A stretch of DNA of 64,000 nt from positions 1,054,001 to 1,118,000 of the forward strand of contig CAVVOG010000001.1 in assembly GCA_963749895.1 (NCBI GenBank). The letters run 5' to 3'. This document shows, piece by piece, positions 41,725-49,298 of the stretch. Position 1 is the first letter of the stretch; every line of letters begins with the position of its first letter. The DNA is from AC-51 sp963749895 (GTDB taxonomy: Bacteria > Actinomycetota > UBA4738 > HRBIN12). A model generated the notes under the pieces. That model was not told where the DNA came from and ran no database searches. It saw only the letters and a program-made list of their open reading frames with translations. A program made the position numbers and the translations under genes.

Positions 41725-44646
41725 ATGGGGACCCGGGTCGTTCGTCGGGTGGCCGCGACGGTGGTGCTGGGCGTCGCGCTGTGGCTCGTCGCGCCCGCGG
41801 GCGCCGCACCGGCCACGAGGATCGCGCTCCACCCCGCCGTGACCACCGCGGGGTCGTCCACCTCGGTCGACGGCGTCGGGTTCGGCGCCTCGGAGGCCGT
41901 CGACGTGTTCCTCGACGATCGACCCGTCGCGATGCGCGTCACGAACGCGAGGGGAGCCTTCACCCCCGTGCGGGTCACCGTCGGGGACGACGCGACGCCC
42001 GGCATCCACTGGGTGACGGCGGTGGGACGGCGCTCAGGTGTGGCAGCCCATCGACGGGTGACCGTGACCGGCGCCGATCTCTGGAGCCACGACGGGTTCG
42101 ACGCCGGCAGGTCCGGCTGGAACGACGCCGAGACCGCGATCACCTCGCAGACCTTCGGATCGCTCGAGCAGGCCTGGACGACGGAGCTGGCGCTGCACGG
42201 ATACGTCTCCGGCCTGGTGGCGTCCGGAGAGCGGCTGTTCACGTCCGGCACTCGCTACTCGGCCGACGGCGAGGATGGGCCGGATGTCCTCGTCGCGATC
42301 GACGCGATCGATGGACGCGTGGAATGGGAGCGGGAACTCGGTGGCGCGCTCGCCACCGACGGCTCGCGCGTGTTCGTCGCCGCGGCGCAGGAGTGGTTCG
42401 AGCGCGCGGAGGTCCTTCGTGTGTCCGTCGCTGCGCTCGACGCTGCCACTGGATCCACGCTGTGGACGGCCGCGTTGCCCTCCGGGGTCCGGTTCCGCGA
42501 CGACGCCTGGGCCCACCTCGATGCCCTGGTCGTCGATCGCGACACGCTCTTCGCGGTGTCGAGCGCCTCACGTTCGGACGAGCGCGAACGGACCACGGTC
42601 ACCGCGCTCGACGCCTCTGACGGATCGGTGCGGTGGCAGACACCGATCGAGGGATGGGGTGGGTCCGCGGCTGCGGCGGACGGCCTCGTGATCGTGGCGC
42701 AGGGCGATCATCTGCGGGCGCTCGACGCGAACACCGGTGCGGAACGCTGGTCGGCGTGGACCGGTGAAGGGACCTACCGGGTCGCGATCGCCGACGGCCT
42801 GGTGTTCGCACCGGTCCTCGATCGGAGCGATGGAAGGGTGGAGTACGGAACCGCGCTCAGCGCACGTCGGGCAGCCGACGGGCGCGTGGTCTGGCGCGTC
42901 CCGTGGGACTCGTGGGCCCACGGCTTCGCGATCACCGGATCGACCGTGATCGCATCGGGCGGCCAGTGGGAGAGCTCCTCCGGCGAGCTGCTCGCTCTGG
43001 ACACCCGAACGGGCGATCTGCGATGGGACGGTTTCGGCATCCATACCTCGCCGGCGGGGGCGGCCGACCTCTTCTACAGCGTCCAGAGCTGCGGCGTCAC
43101 CGCTCGTGACCCGTCGACCGGAGCGACGATCGGGGCGGTTCCCGACGTCCGTGGTCCGTTCGTGGTGGTGAACGGGCGATTCGTGGGGATGGGATGCGGG
43201 GAGTGGGACGAGGAAGCGGTCCTGCGCGCGTTCGCGCCGGCCGCGCCGACGGCGCCCGAGGCGGCCGCGCTCGATCCCGACCCGGCGATGGCGCCGGATC
43301 GCGGGATCGAGCCCCATGCCGAGCTCCGCGACGGCTGGAACGACGTCGCGTGGCAGGGGCTCCTGCGCGGCGACACGTCCGTGACCGCGCCGGTCACCTT
43401 CGAGGGTGCAGTCGTCGTGGGGACGCGCAACGAGCGTGACGGTGGCGGGTTGTTCCGCAGCGACGACGACGGCGCGTCGTTCGTCCGCGTCGACGAGCCT
43501 GGATTGGGCGATCCCGGCAACGTCGCGCTCACGCCCGTCGCGGTGGGCGACGAACTGATCGTGGTGACGGAGAACCCCGATGGGCTCGAGGTGTGGGCAT
43601 CCGGCGACGGGGAGTCCTTCGTCCGCAGGGCCGCTGCCGGGTTCGACGACCCGGCGAACACCTCGGCGGTTCCCTACGTGATCGACGACCGGCTGCTGCT
43701 CGGCGTCGCGAACCGGCGGACGGGCGCGCGGCTGTTCGTGCTCACCGAGGGCAGCGCGGAGATCCGGACCGTTCCCACGGCGCCCGGGCGCGGCGTCTCG
43801 GCGTTCGTGCCCGGCCAGGTGACCTTCGACGACACGACGTACGTGGGAACGGCCGGTGCCACCCCGGTGCTGCTGCGCTCGACCGACGACGGGGTGCTGG
43901 AGCCCGTCCCGGGCTTCCGTGCTCGCGGCGCGACGGCCGTCAGCCCACAGGTCGTCTTCGGCGAGCGGCTCTACGTCGCGGCACCGACCCCCGCGGGCGT
44001 GGACCTCTACCGGCTCGCCGAGGACGGATCCGCCGAGCGGGTGGTCCGCCGCGGGTTCCACTCGCCCCAGGATGCGGACCTCACCGGCTCGCTCGTGGTC
44101 TTCGGCGAGGAGCTGCTGATGGCGACGTCGTCGCTCGATCCGCGTGTCGAGCCGGGCGTCCGGCCGGTCGAGGTCGCGCCGGAGCGCGGGTTCGGTCTGT
44201 GGCGCTCTGTGGACGGCGCGTCGTGGGAGCAGGTCGGGGAACGAGGGCTCGGCGACCCGCACGCGACCGGCGCGACGCTCTCGGTGATCGGCACCCGCGC
44301 GTACCTGAGCGCCTCTAACTTCGAGGAGGGCGACACCGTGTTCGTCTCCGACGACGGGCTCACCTGGTCGCCGCTGTTGGCGGAGGACTCGTCCTCGCAC
44401 GCGAGCCTCGGGTACGCGCCGGTCGTCGTGGGGAGTCACCTCGTGGCGGTGCATGGCGACGTGGATGCCGGGCTGACGGCCGTGCGCTACGGGACGCCGG
44501 TCCTCGGCGCGGTCTCGACCGCGTGGTGGGGATGGCCCGCCGCGGCGATCGCGCTGGCCGTGTTCGCGTTGGGGCTCACGGTGGCGTTGACGACGTTCGC
44601 GATCGTGCGTCGGCGCCGGCCCGAAGCCCCGCCGCACCTCGTCTGA
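41725..44646 (+). CDS. Large secreted, membrane-anchored PQQ-type beta-propeller protein
   Basis: A 973-residue protein. Signal peptide 1-27, an Ig-like/TIG domain (about 30-110), a PQQ-like propeller with repeated A-L-D-A-x-x-G-x-x-x-W cores (VAIDAIDGRVEWERELGG, ALDAATGSTLWTAALP, ALDASDGSVRWQ, ALDANTGAERW, ALDTRTGDLRWDG; about 150-470), then a second propeller of S-D-D-G-x-x-F/W repeats (FRSDDDGASFVRVDE; about 530-930), and one C-terminal membrane helix (about 935-960) with a basic RRRRPEA tail. It should stand on the outer surface, anchored at its C terminus. GGAGGG precedes the ATG. Ligand unknown; PQQ itself is not implied. Confidence 0.82.
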   Translation: MGTRVVRRVAATVVLGVALWLVAPAGAAPATRIALHPAVTTAGSSTSVDGVGFGASEAVDVFLDDRPVAMRVTNARGAFTPVRVTVGDDATPGIHWVTAVGRRSGVAAHRRVTVTGADLWSHDGFDAGRSGWNDAETAITSQTFGSLEQAWTTELALHGYVSGLVASGERLFTSGTRYSADGEDGPDVLVAIDAIDGRVEWERELGGALATDGSRVFVAAAQEWFERAEVLRVSVAALDAATGSTLWTAALPSGVRFRDDAWAHLDALVVDRDTLFAVSSASRSDERERTTVTALDASDGSVRWQTPIEGWGGSAAAADGLVIVAQGDHLRALDANTGAERWSAWTGEGTYRVAIADGLVFAPVLDRSDGRVEYGTALSARRAADGRVVWRVPWDSWAHGFAITGSTVIASGGQWESSSGELLALDTRTGDLRWDGFGIHTSPAGAADLFYSVQSCGVTARDPSTGATIGAVPDVRGPFVVVNGRFVGMGCGEWDEEAVLRAFAPAAPTAPEAAALDPDPAMAPDRGIEPHAELRDGWNDVAWQGLLRGDTSVTAPVTFEGAVVVGTRNERDGGGLFRSDDDGASFVRVDEPGLGDPGNVALTPVAVGDELIVVTENPDGLEVWASGDGESFVRRAAAGFDDPANTSAVPYVIDDRLLLGVANRRTGARLFVLTEGSAEIRTVPTAPGRGVSAFVPGQVTFDDTTYVGTAGATPVLLRSTDDGVLEPVPGFRARGATAVSPQVVFGERLYVAAPTPAGVDLYRLAEDGSAERVVRRGFHSPQDADLTGSLVVFGEELLMATSSLDPRVEPGVRPVEVAPERGFGLWRSVDGASWEQVGERGLGDPHATGATLSVIGTRAYLSASNFEEGDTVFVSDDGLTWSPLLAEDSSSHASLGYAPVVVGSHLVAVHGDVDAGLTAVRYGTPVLGAVSTAWWGWPAAAIALAVFALGLTVALTTFAIVRRRRPEAPPHLV

Positions 44647-44676
44647 GGACGTTCCGAAGGGACGCTCGGATGCGTC

Positions 44677-45951
44677 TCACCCCGCCGACGGCAGGGCGTA
44701 GCGCACGATCATGCCGCTGATCTCGCCGTTCCAGTAGGTGCCTCCGAGGATGGCCCCGTTCGCCACGACGCGAAGGTTCGCGAAGACCCCGGGACCTCCG
44801 ATCGACCTCGACCACCGCAGACGACCCGTGCCTGAGTCGAGGGCACTGAACGCGGCGTTCCCGAGCTCGAACCGGTAGACGAAGACGAGGCCGTTCGCGA
44901 CCGCGCCCGTCTGCCAGAGTGGGTCGCCCCCCCACGCGTTGCCGAGGACGCTCCAGGTTCGGGAGCCCGTCCGTGCATCCAGCGCGACGATCCCACCGCG
45001 GTGCTGCCCGAAGGCGTCTCCTTCGCAGTACCTCACGCACACGGCTCGATCGATGAACACCGTGCGGGCCGTCGCCGCTGCGATCCAGGCCTGCGTGGGG
45101 AGCCGATGGGACCAGAGCCTCGCCCCGTCGTGGAGAGCGAACGCCTCCACGAGCGCGCCACCCGACGGTGGCACGTCGAGCCACCGCATCGTGAAGACGC
45201 GACCGGCCGCGGCGGTCGACAGCCAGCCGCGCGTGGGAGCGCTCCACACGGACACCCCGTCCTCGGCGCGCAACGCCACGATGCCGCGCGGAACCGCCCG
45301 CGTGGGAGCGAGGATCAGCCCTCGCGACATGAGGAGTTCGCTCGCGTCGGAACGAGGATCGACGTCGCTCGTCCACGCGATCGATCCCGTGGCCGCGTCG
45401 AGCGCGACGATGCGGCGGCCGGAGGCGCGGTCCTGGACGGCGAACAGGCGCGTCCCGCCCGGATCGGCGGCGAACGGGAGCACGTGCCTCGTCGTCCACG
45501 ACGTCGCCCCGGTTCCGACGTCCAGGGCGATCGCCCGGTCGACCTTGGCGTCGAGCGCCACGTGGACGGTGCCGCCGGCCGTGGCGATCGGCTGGGGGTG
45601 GCCGTCGAACCGGCGACGCCACAGCCGGTCACCCGTCGTCTCGTCGAGCGCGACCAGCAGGTCGCGCGACTCCCCGGCCGACCACACCGCGAACACGCGC
45701 GAGTCGCTGACGAGCTCCGGTGAGACCCCGTATTCCCAGAAGAACGGTCGATCGGGGCGTATCGTCTGCCGCCAGTCGAGACGCATCCGCTCCACGTTCG
45801 ATCTCGACAGCCGACGCTCCAGCCGGTTGACGTTGCTCCGGCCCCCGTCGGCGTCCACGTGCGTCCAGTCGGCCACGCCGGCGCTCGCCGGGGCCCCCAC
45901 CGCGAGCGCACCGATCAGCGCGCACGCGACGACCGTCGCGATCCGTCGCAT
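44677..45951 (-). CDS. Secreted PQQ-like beta-propeller protein
   Basis: A 424-residue exported protein: signal peptide to about residue 24 (ASA-GVA). Repeats ALDETTGDRLWRRRFDG, ALDVGTGATSWTT, ALDAATGSIAWTS, ALRAEDGVSVWSAP, ALDARTGSRTWSV and ALDSGTGRLRWSRS give six to seven blades of the quinoprotein-like propeller. It shares this architecture with the first propeller of the convergent 973-residue protein, whose stop is 30 bases away; the two may be related by duplication. No catalytic residues recognised. The N-terminal part after the signal is Arg-rich. Confidence 0.82.
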   Translation of the reverse strand: MRRIATVVACALIGALAVGAPASAGVADWTHVDADGGRSNVNRLERRLSRSNVERMRLDWRQTIRPDRPFFWEYGVSPELVSDSRVFAVWSAGESRDLLVALDETTGDRLWRRRFDGHPQPIATAGGTVHVALDAKVDRAIALDVGTGATSWTTRHVLPFAADPGGTRLFAVQDRASGRRIVALDAATGSIAWTSDVDPRSDASELLMSRGLILAPTRAVPRGIVALRAEDGVSVWSAPTRGWLSTAAAGRVFTMRWLDVPPSGGALVEAFALHDGARLWSHRLPTQAWIAAATARTVFIDRAVCVRYCEGDAFGQHRGGIVALDARTGSRTWSVLGNAWGGDPLWQTGAVANGLVFVYRFELGNAAFSALDSGTGRLRWSRSIGGPGVFANLRVVANGAILGGTYWNGEISGMIVRYALPSAG

Positions 45952-46021
45952 GTGATCCCCTCCCGCGCGGCATCGTGCGACGCTCGGGGCAGGGCCGGTA
46001 GGGCACGTCGGCCCTGCCGCG

Positions 46022-46333
46022 TCAGTACTTCCCGTACAGGGGGCTCCGCGGGTCGAAGAACCCGCCGCTCGGGCGGGCGTGCGCGTGCCAGTGGTCGGGG
46101 ATCCGCCGCCGCTCGCCGTCGACGTAGTAGCCCTCGTCGCCGTAGCGCGCGGCGGCGATCCGTTCGAGCCGCATCAGCAGGGCGGCCTCGGTCTCGGCGT
46201 CGGGCAGGCCGTGGGTGCGCCACACGATCATCGGCGTCATGCACACGATGCAGTCCGCCACCCAGCAGTCCTCGTCCTCGAGGTGCCAGTCGGTGATCCG
46301 CTCGGCGTGGCACAGCAGGCAGTCGTCGCTCAT
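46022..46333 (-). CDS. HIT-like zinc-containing small protein
   Basis: A 103-residue protein with a CLLCH pair at the N terminus, a second pair VADCIVCMTPMIVWRTHG, and IPDHWHAHARP near the C terminus, which reads as the H-x-H-x-H-like histidine triad of HIT hydrolases. The two Cys pairs may bind zinc. It would be a short relative of HIT-domain nucleotide hydrolases; with a Trp between the first histidines, activity is uncertain. The ATG overlaps the stop of the DUF192 gene by four bases, so the two are co-translated. Confidence 0.7.
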   Translation of the reverse strand: MSDDCLLCHAERITDWHLEDEDCWVADCIVCMTPMIVWRTHGLPDAETEAALLMRLERIAAARYGDEGYYVDGERRRIPDHWHAHARPSGGFFDPRSPLYGKY

Positions 46334-46776
46334 GGCGCCCTCACCAGATCGGCCGTGTCGCCGACCTCGATCCCGTGCTCGTCGAACCACCCCGCGTTCG
46401 CCTCGACCGCCATCACGTAGGGCCGACGTGCCTCGTAGGTCCGGCACGGCTCGGTCTCGCACGGCTCCATCTCGAGGATCGTGTGGATCCGGTCGTCGTC
46501 GCCGACGAACGCGATCGACAGCGGGATCAGCGTGTCCTTCATCCAGAACGCCGCGTCCTCGAGGGTGCCCCAGACGAACACCATGCCCTGGTCGGGCGGG
46601 AGGGACTCCACGCCCATCAGCCCTCGGGCTCGCGCCGTCGGCGTGTCGGCGACCTCCACCGTGAGCGTCGCCGCGCCGCCCCCGAACTCGACCCGTGCCT
46701 CGGGTGGCGCCGAGGTGGTCGCGTCCGAGGAGCAGCCGGTGAGCAAGACCGCGATCACCAGCAGGGCTCGAGTCAC
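46330..46776 (-). CDS. DUF192 domain lipoprotein
   Basis: A 148-residue lipoprotein: LLVIAVLLTGCSSD gives the lipobox (LTGC) near residue 15. The DUF192 core follows: ADTPTARARGLMGVESLPPD, GMVFVW, then AAFWMKDTLIPLSIAFVGDD and YVMAVEANAGWFDEHGIEVGD, almost the whole family consensus. Function unsettled; family members are found beside envelope and pilus genes. The start is GTG at 46776. Coupled with the HIT-like gene downstream and divergent from the propeller gene at 46891. Confidence 0.88.
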   Translation of the reverse strand: MTRALLVIAVLLTGCSSDATTSAPPEARVEFGGGAATLTVEVADTPTARARGLMGVESLPPDQGMVFVWGTLEDAAFWMKDTLIPLSIAFVGDDDRIHTILEMEPCETEPCRTYEARRPYVMAVEANAGWFDEHGIEVGDTADLVRAP

Positions 46777-46890
46777 ACGGTCATCATCTCCGATACGAAG
46801 GTCCCGCGTGGGTGGGGTCGCACGGCGGTGGCGCGCCACCCCCGACGCTAGGCATCGTGTCGCAGTCCCGTGCCGGAGGGAGGTGTGGGC

Positions 46891-47994
46891 ATGCGTCGGA
46901 TGGCCGTGTTCGCGATCGCCGCAGCGCTCCTGGTCACCGCCCCGACGGCCGCGTCGGCGGCCGGTTGCTGGCGTCGCGTGGCGATGCCCGACGTGGACGG
47001 CTTCGTGGAAGACGCCGACTTCGTCTCCGCGACGAGAGGCCTCGCGGTCGGCTACCGCCTCACGCCCCAGGGCGACATCTACGCGGTCTCGTTCCGGTGG
47101 GACGGGCGGTCGTGGAGCTCCGTCGCCGTTCCGCGCTTCTCCCGTGCCGACTACCTGTACGGCGTGGTCATGGTGTCCGGCTCCGACGCGTGGGCGGTGG
47201 GCGAGTCGCGGAGCGCGACGTTGATCCTTCGATGGAACGGTTCGTCGTGGCGTCGCGTGAGCAGCCCACACCCGGGGAACCGGTGGAGCACACTCAGCGG
47301 CGTCGCCCGTGATCCTCGCACCGGTGCCGTCCACGCCGTTGGGTTCTGGACCGAGCGAAGCGGGTTCCATCCGCTGATCCTGAGGTGGACGGGCGCGCGG
47401 TGGCGCACCGCGCTCCGGCGGCTCGGTGTCGGCGACGTCCGCCTCTCGGACGTGACCTCGGGATGGCGCGCGACCTGGGCGGTGGGCGACTACGGCGGCC
47501 GGCTGCACAGGAAGCCCTTGATCCTCCGGCGGACCCGCACCGGCTGGGTTCGGTCGCCGGTGCCCTCCGCTCCCGGGAGCCGCCGGTTGTCCGCGGTGGC
47601 GGCGGCCGGCCCCGACGAAGCCCTCGCGGTGGGCATGTCGAGGACACACGCGCTCATGCTCCACTGGAACGGCAGGGGCTGGCGCCCCGTTCCCTCCGCA
47701 CGGGTTCCCGGTCTCGAGCGGTCAGCGAGCCTGCACGACGTGGCCATGCTCCCCTCGGGGGAGGCGTGGGTCACGGCGTCCCGCTCGCGAGAGACGGGGT
47801 CGACCGACCCCGACTATCGGTACCACCCGCAGGCCATCTTCCATCGTCGCGCCGGGACCTGGAGGTGGGAACGGCCGCCGAAGGTGCCCTACGCGCTGCT
47901 GACCGACGTCTCGCCGGTCACGTCATCCGACATCTGGGCGATCGGCGCGATCGCGCTCGAGGACGGCGGCTCCCCGCTCGCGTTCCGTTGCTAG
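46891..47994 (+). CDS. Secreted beta-propeller protein of W-x-G repeat type
   Basis: A 367-residue exported protein (signal peptide to about residue 23, ASA-AGC). It is built from repeats of the form RWDGRSWSSVAVPRF, RWNGSSWRRVSSPHP, RWTGARWRTALRR, HWNGRGWRPVPSA, interleaved with DAWAVGE-type strands (ATWAVGDY, DEALAVGM, DIWAIGAI), giving six to seven blades like those of Kelch/BNR-type secreted proteins of actinobacteria. Cys26 and the last residue Cys367 are the main cysteines and could bond. ATG at 46891 follows GGAGGGAGG. Function unknown. Confidence 0.8.
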   Translation: MRRMAVFAIAAALLVTAPTAASAAGCWRRVAMPDVDGFVEDADFVSATRGLAVGYRLTPQGDIYAVSFRWDGRSWSSVAVPRFSRADYLYGVVMVSGSDAWAVGESRSATLILRWNGSSWRRVSSPHPGNRWSTLSGVARDPRTGAVHAVGFWTERSGFHPLILRWTGARWRTALRRLGVGDVRLSDVTSGWRATWAVGDYGGRLHRKPLILRRTRTGWVRSPVPSAPGSRRLSAVAAAGPDEALAVGMSRTHALMLHWNGRGWRPVPSARVPGLERSASLHDVAMLPSGEAWVTASRSRETGSTDPDYRYHPQAIFHRRAGTWRWERPPKVPYALLTDVSPVTSSDIWAIGAIALEDGGSPLAFRC

Positions 47995-48129
47995 GAGGTA
48001 CCTGAGCTGGCACCGAGAGGCCTTCGTTGCTGGTGGTGGTCTGAAGGACCTCTTCAGCGACGAGGTCGCCGATGCGCAGTCGATCAGCGGGGATAGGAGG
48101 GGTCACCGGGAGCGCTCGAAGCACGTTGC

Positions 48130-48135
48130 TATCAT
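48130..48135 (+). promoter_or_regulatory. Probable -10 element for tRNA-Thr
   Basis: TATCAT lies 11 bases before the tRNA. No clear -35 box. The 150-base gap from 47994 otherwise shows only a weak match to the dispersed repeat (TAGGAGGGGT at 48094-48103). Confidence 0.45.
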
Positions 48136-48145
48136 CCCGCTTGCC

Positions 48146-48218
48146 GCCGGAGTAGCTCAGTCGGCAGAGCGCCTCCATGGTAAGGAGGAGGTCAGGGGTT
48201 CGATTCCCCTCTCCGGCT
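48146..48218 (+). tRNA. tRNA-Thr (anticodon GGT)
   Basis: Acceptor stem GCCGGAG/CTCCGGC with discriminator T48218; anticodon stem CCTCC/GGAGG with loop ATGGTAA and anticodon GGT at 48179-48181; T arm AGGGG-TTCGATT-CCCCT. CCA is not encoded. The lipoprotein gene begins 40 bases downstream and is probably on the same transcript. Confidence 0.96.
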
Positions 48219-48257
48219 CTCATGGCCACCGTCCAGGTCCTGGGAGGCGCCGGCGCC

Positions 48258-49298
48258 ATGGGCTCGGTGGCCGTCGGCTCGGTCCGTCGCCCAGCCGCCC
48301 TGGCCCTCGCGTTCGCCCTGGTGCTCGCCTCGTGTACCGGGGAGGGGGCGCCGCCCGAGGTCGTCGGCGCTCCCACCGATCCGCGCGTGTCGGGCACGCT
48401 CCTGGTCAGGTCGGGGTTCGGGGGCACGTTCCAGCTGGTGGAGCTCCCGGACGGCGACGTCACGCCGCTGCAGATGCCCCAGTTCTTCCGGACGATCGCG
48501 GGGTTCTTCGACGACGACGGCAGCGTGATCGCCTTGCTCCAGCTCCCGGACGGCGTCCGCCTCTACCGCCTTTCCGCCGACGATCCGCCCGTGGCGTTGG
48601 GCCCCCCGCTCCGGGGGGGCGACACGATGTCTCACGCCGGCCGGTCGGTCCTCGTGGCGGCGTGCGGCACACCGCCGTTCGAGCAGGTGCTCGACCTGGA
48701 CGCGCCGGCGACGTGGCGCGAGGTCGACGCCGGCTGCGGAGCCGCGCTGTCTCCGGACGCGGCGTCGATGGTGTGGTCCCCGGACGGGACCACGCTGGTG
48801 CAGGCCCCGGTCGACGGTTCCTCGCCGCCGGTGGAGGTCGGCGACGTCGCCGACCTCTCGATCCCTCGGGGCTACGAGCGCGACCCGGGGTTCGCCCCGC
48901 CGATCGCGTGGTCGGATCGGGGCAGGGCCACCGCGCTCACCACGCTCGACGGCTGGCAAGGGGTCGCGATCGACGACCCGCCGCGTGCGGTCCCGCTCGG
49001 CGATCGCGGTGCCGGGCCGCTGCAGGTGTACCTGGACTGGCAGCCGGGAGGGTCGCTGCTGGCCGTCGGGTCCTCGACGACGCTGGGAGGCACCGTCCGC
49101 GTGCTCGACGACGGCCGGTCGCGCGTGATCGCGTTGTTCGGCGAACCGGCGACGGGGACGGTCTGGTCGCCGGACGGGAGCGTGGTGCTCGCCGCGTCGA
49201 ACGGCGCGTGGGCCGTGGTCACCCCCGAGGGGGACTGGATCTGGTCCCGGATCGTCGGTCGTGGTGAGGAGCCCCTGGATTGGTGGGCGGCCTCGTGA
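48258..49298 (+). CDS. Propeller-type lipoprotein linked to an FtsX-like ABC system
   Basis: A 346-residue lipoprotein: basic start, hydrophobic core and lipobox LASC (Cys26). The rest has PD40-like blades: VWSPDGTTLVQA, IAWSDRGRATAL, DWQPGGSLLAVG, VWSPDGSVVLAASNG. It should sit on the outer face of the membrane. The ATG at 48258 has GGGAGG 10 bases upstream; another in-frame ATG at 48222 lies only 3 bases after the tRNA. The FtsX-like permease gene starts inside its stop (GTGA), and two ATPase genes follow, so this lipoprotein is probably the outer component of that exporter. Confidence 0.8.
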   Translation: MGSVAVGSVRRPAALALAFALVLASCTGEGAPPEVVGAPTDPRVSGTLLVRSGFGGTFQLVELPDGDVTPLQMPQFFRTIAGFFDDDGSVIALLQLPDGVRLYRLSADDPPVALGPPLRGGDTMSHAGRSVLVAACGTPPFEQVLDLDAPATWREVDAGCGAALSPDAASMVWSPDGTTLVQAPVDGSSPPVEVGDVADLSIPRGYERDPGFAPPIAWSDRGRATALTTLDGWQGVAIDDPPRAVPLGDRGAGPLQVYLDWQPGGSLLAVGSSTTLGGTVRVLDDGRSRVIALFGEPATGTVWSPDGSVVLAASNGAWAVVTPEGDWIWSRIVGRGEEPLDWWAAS

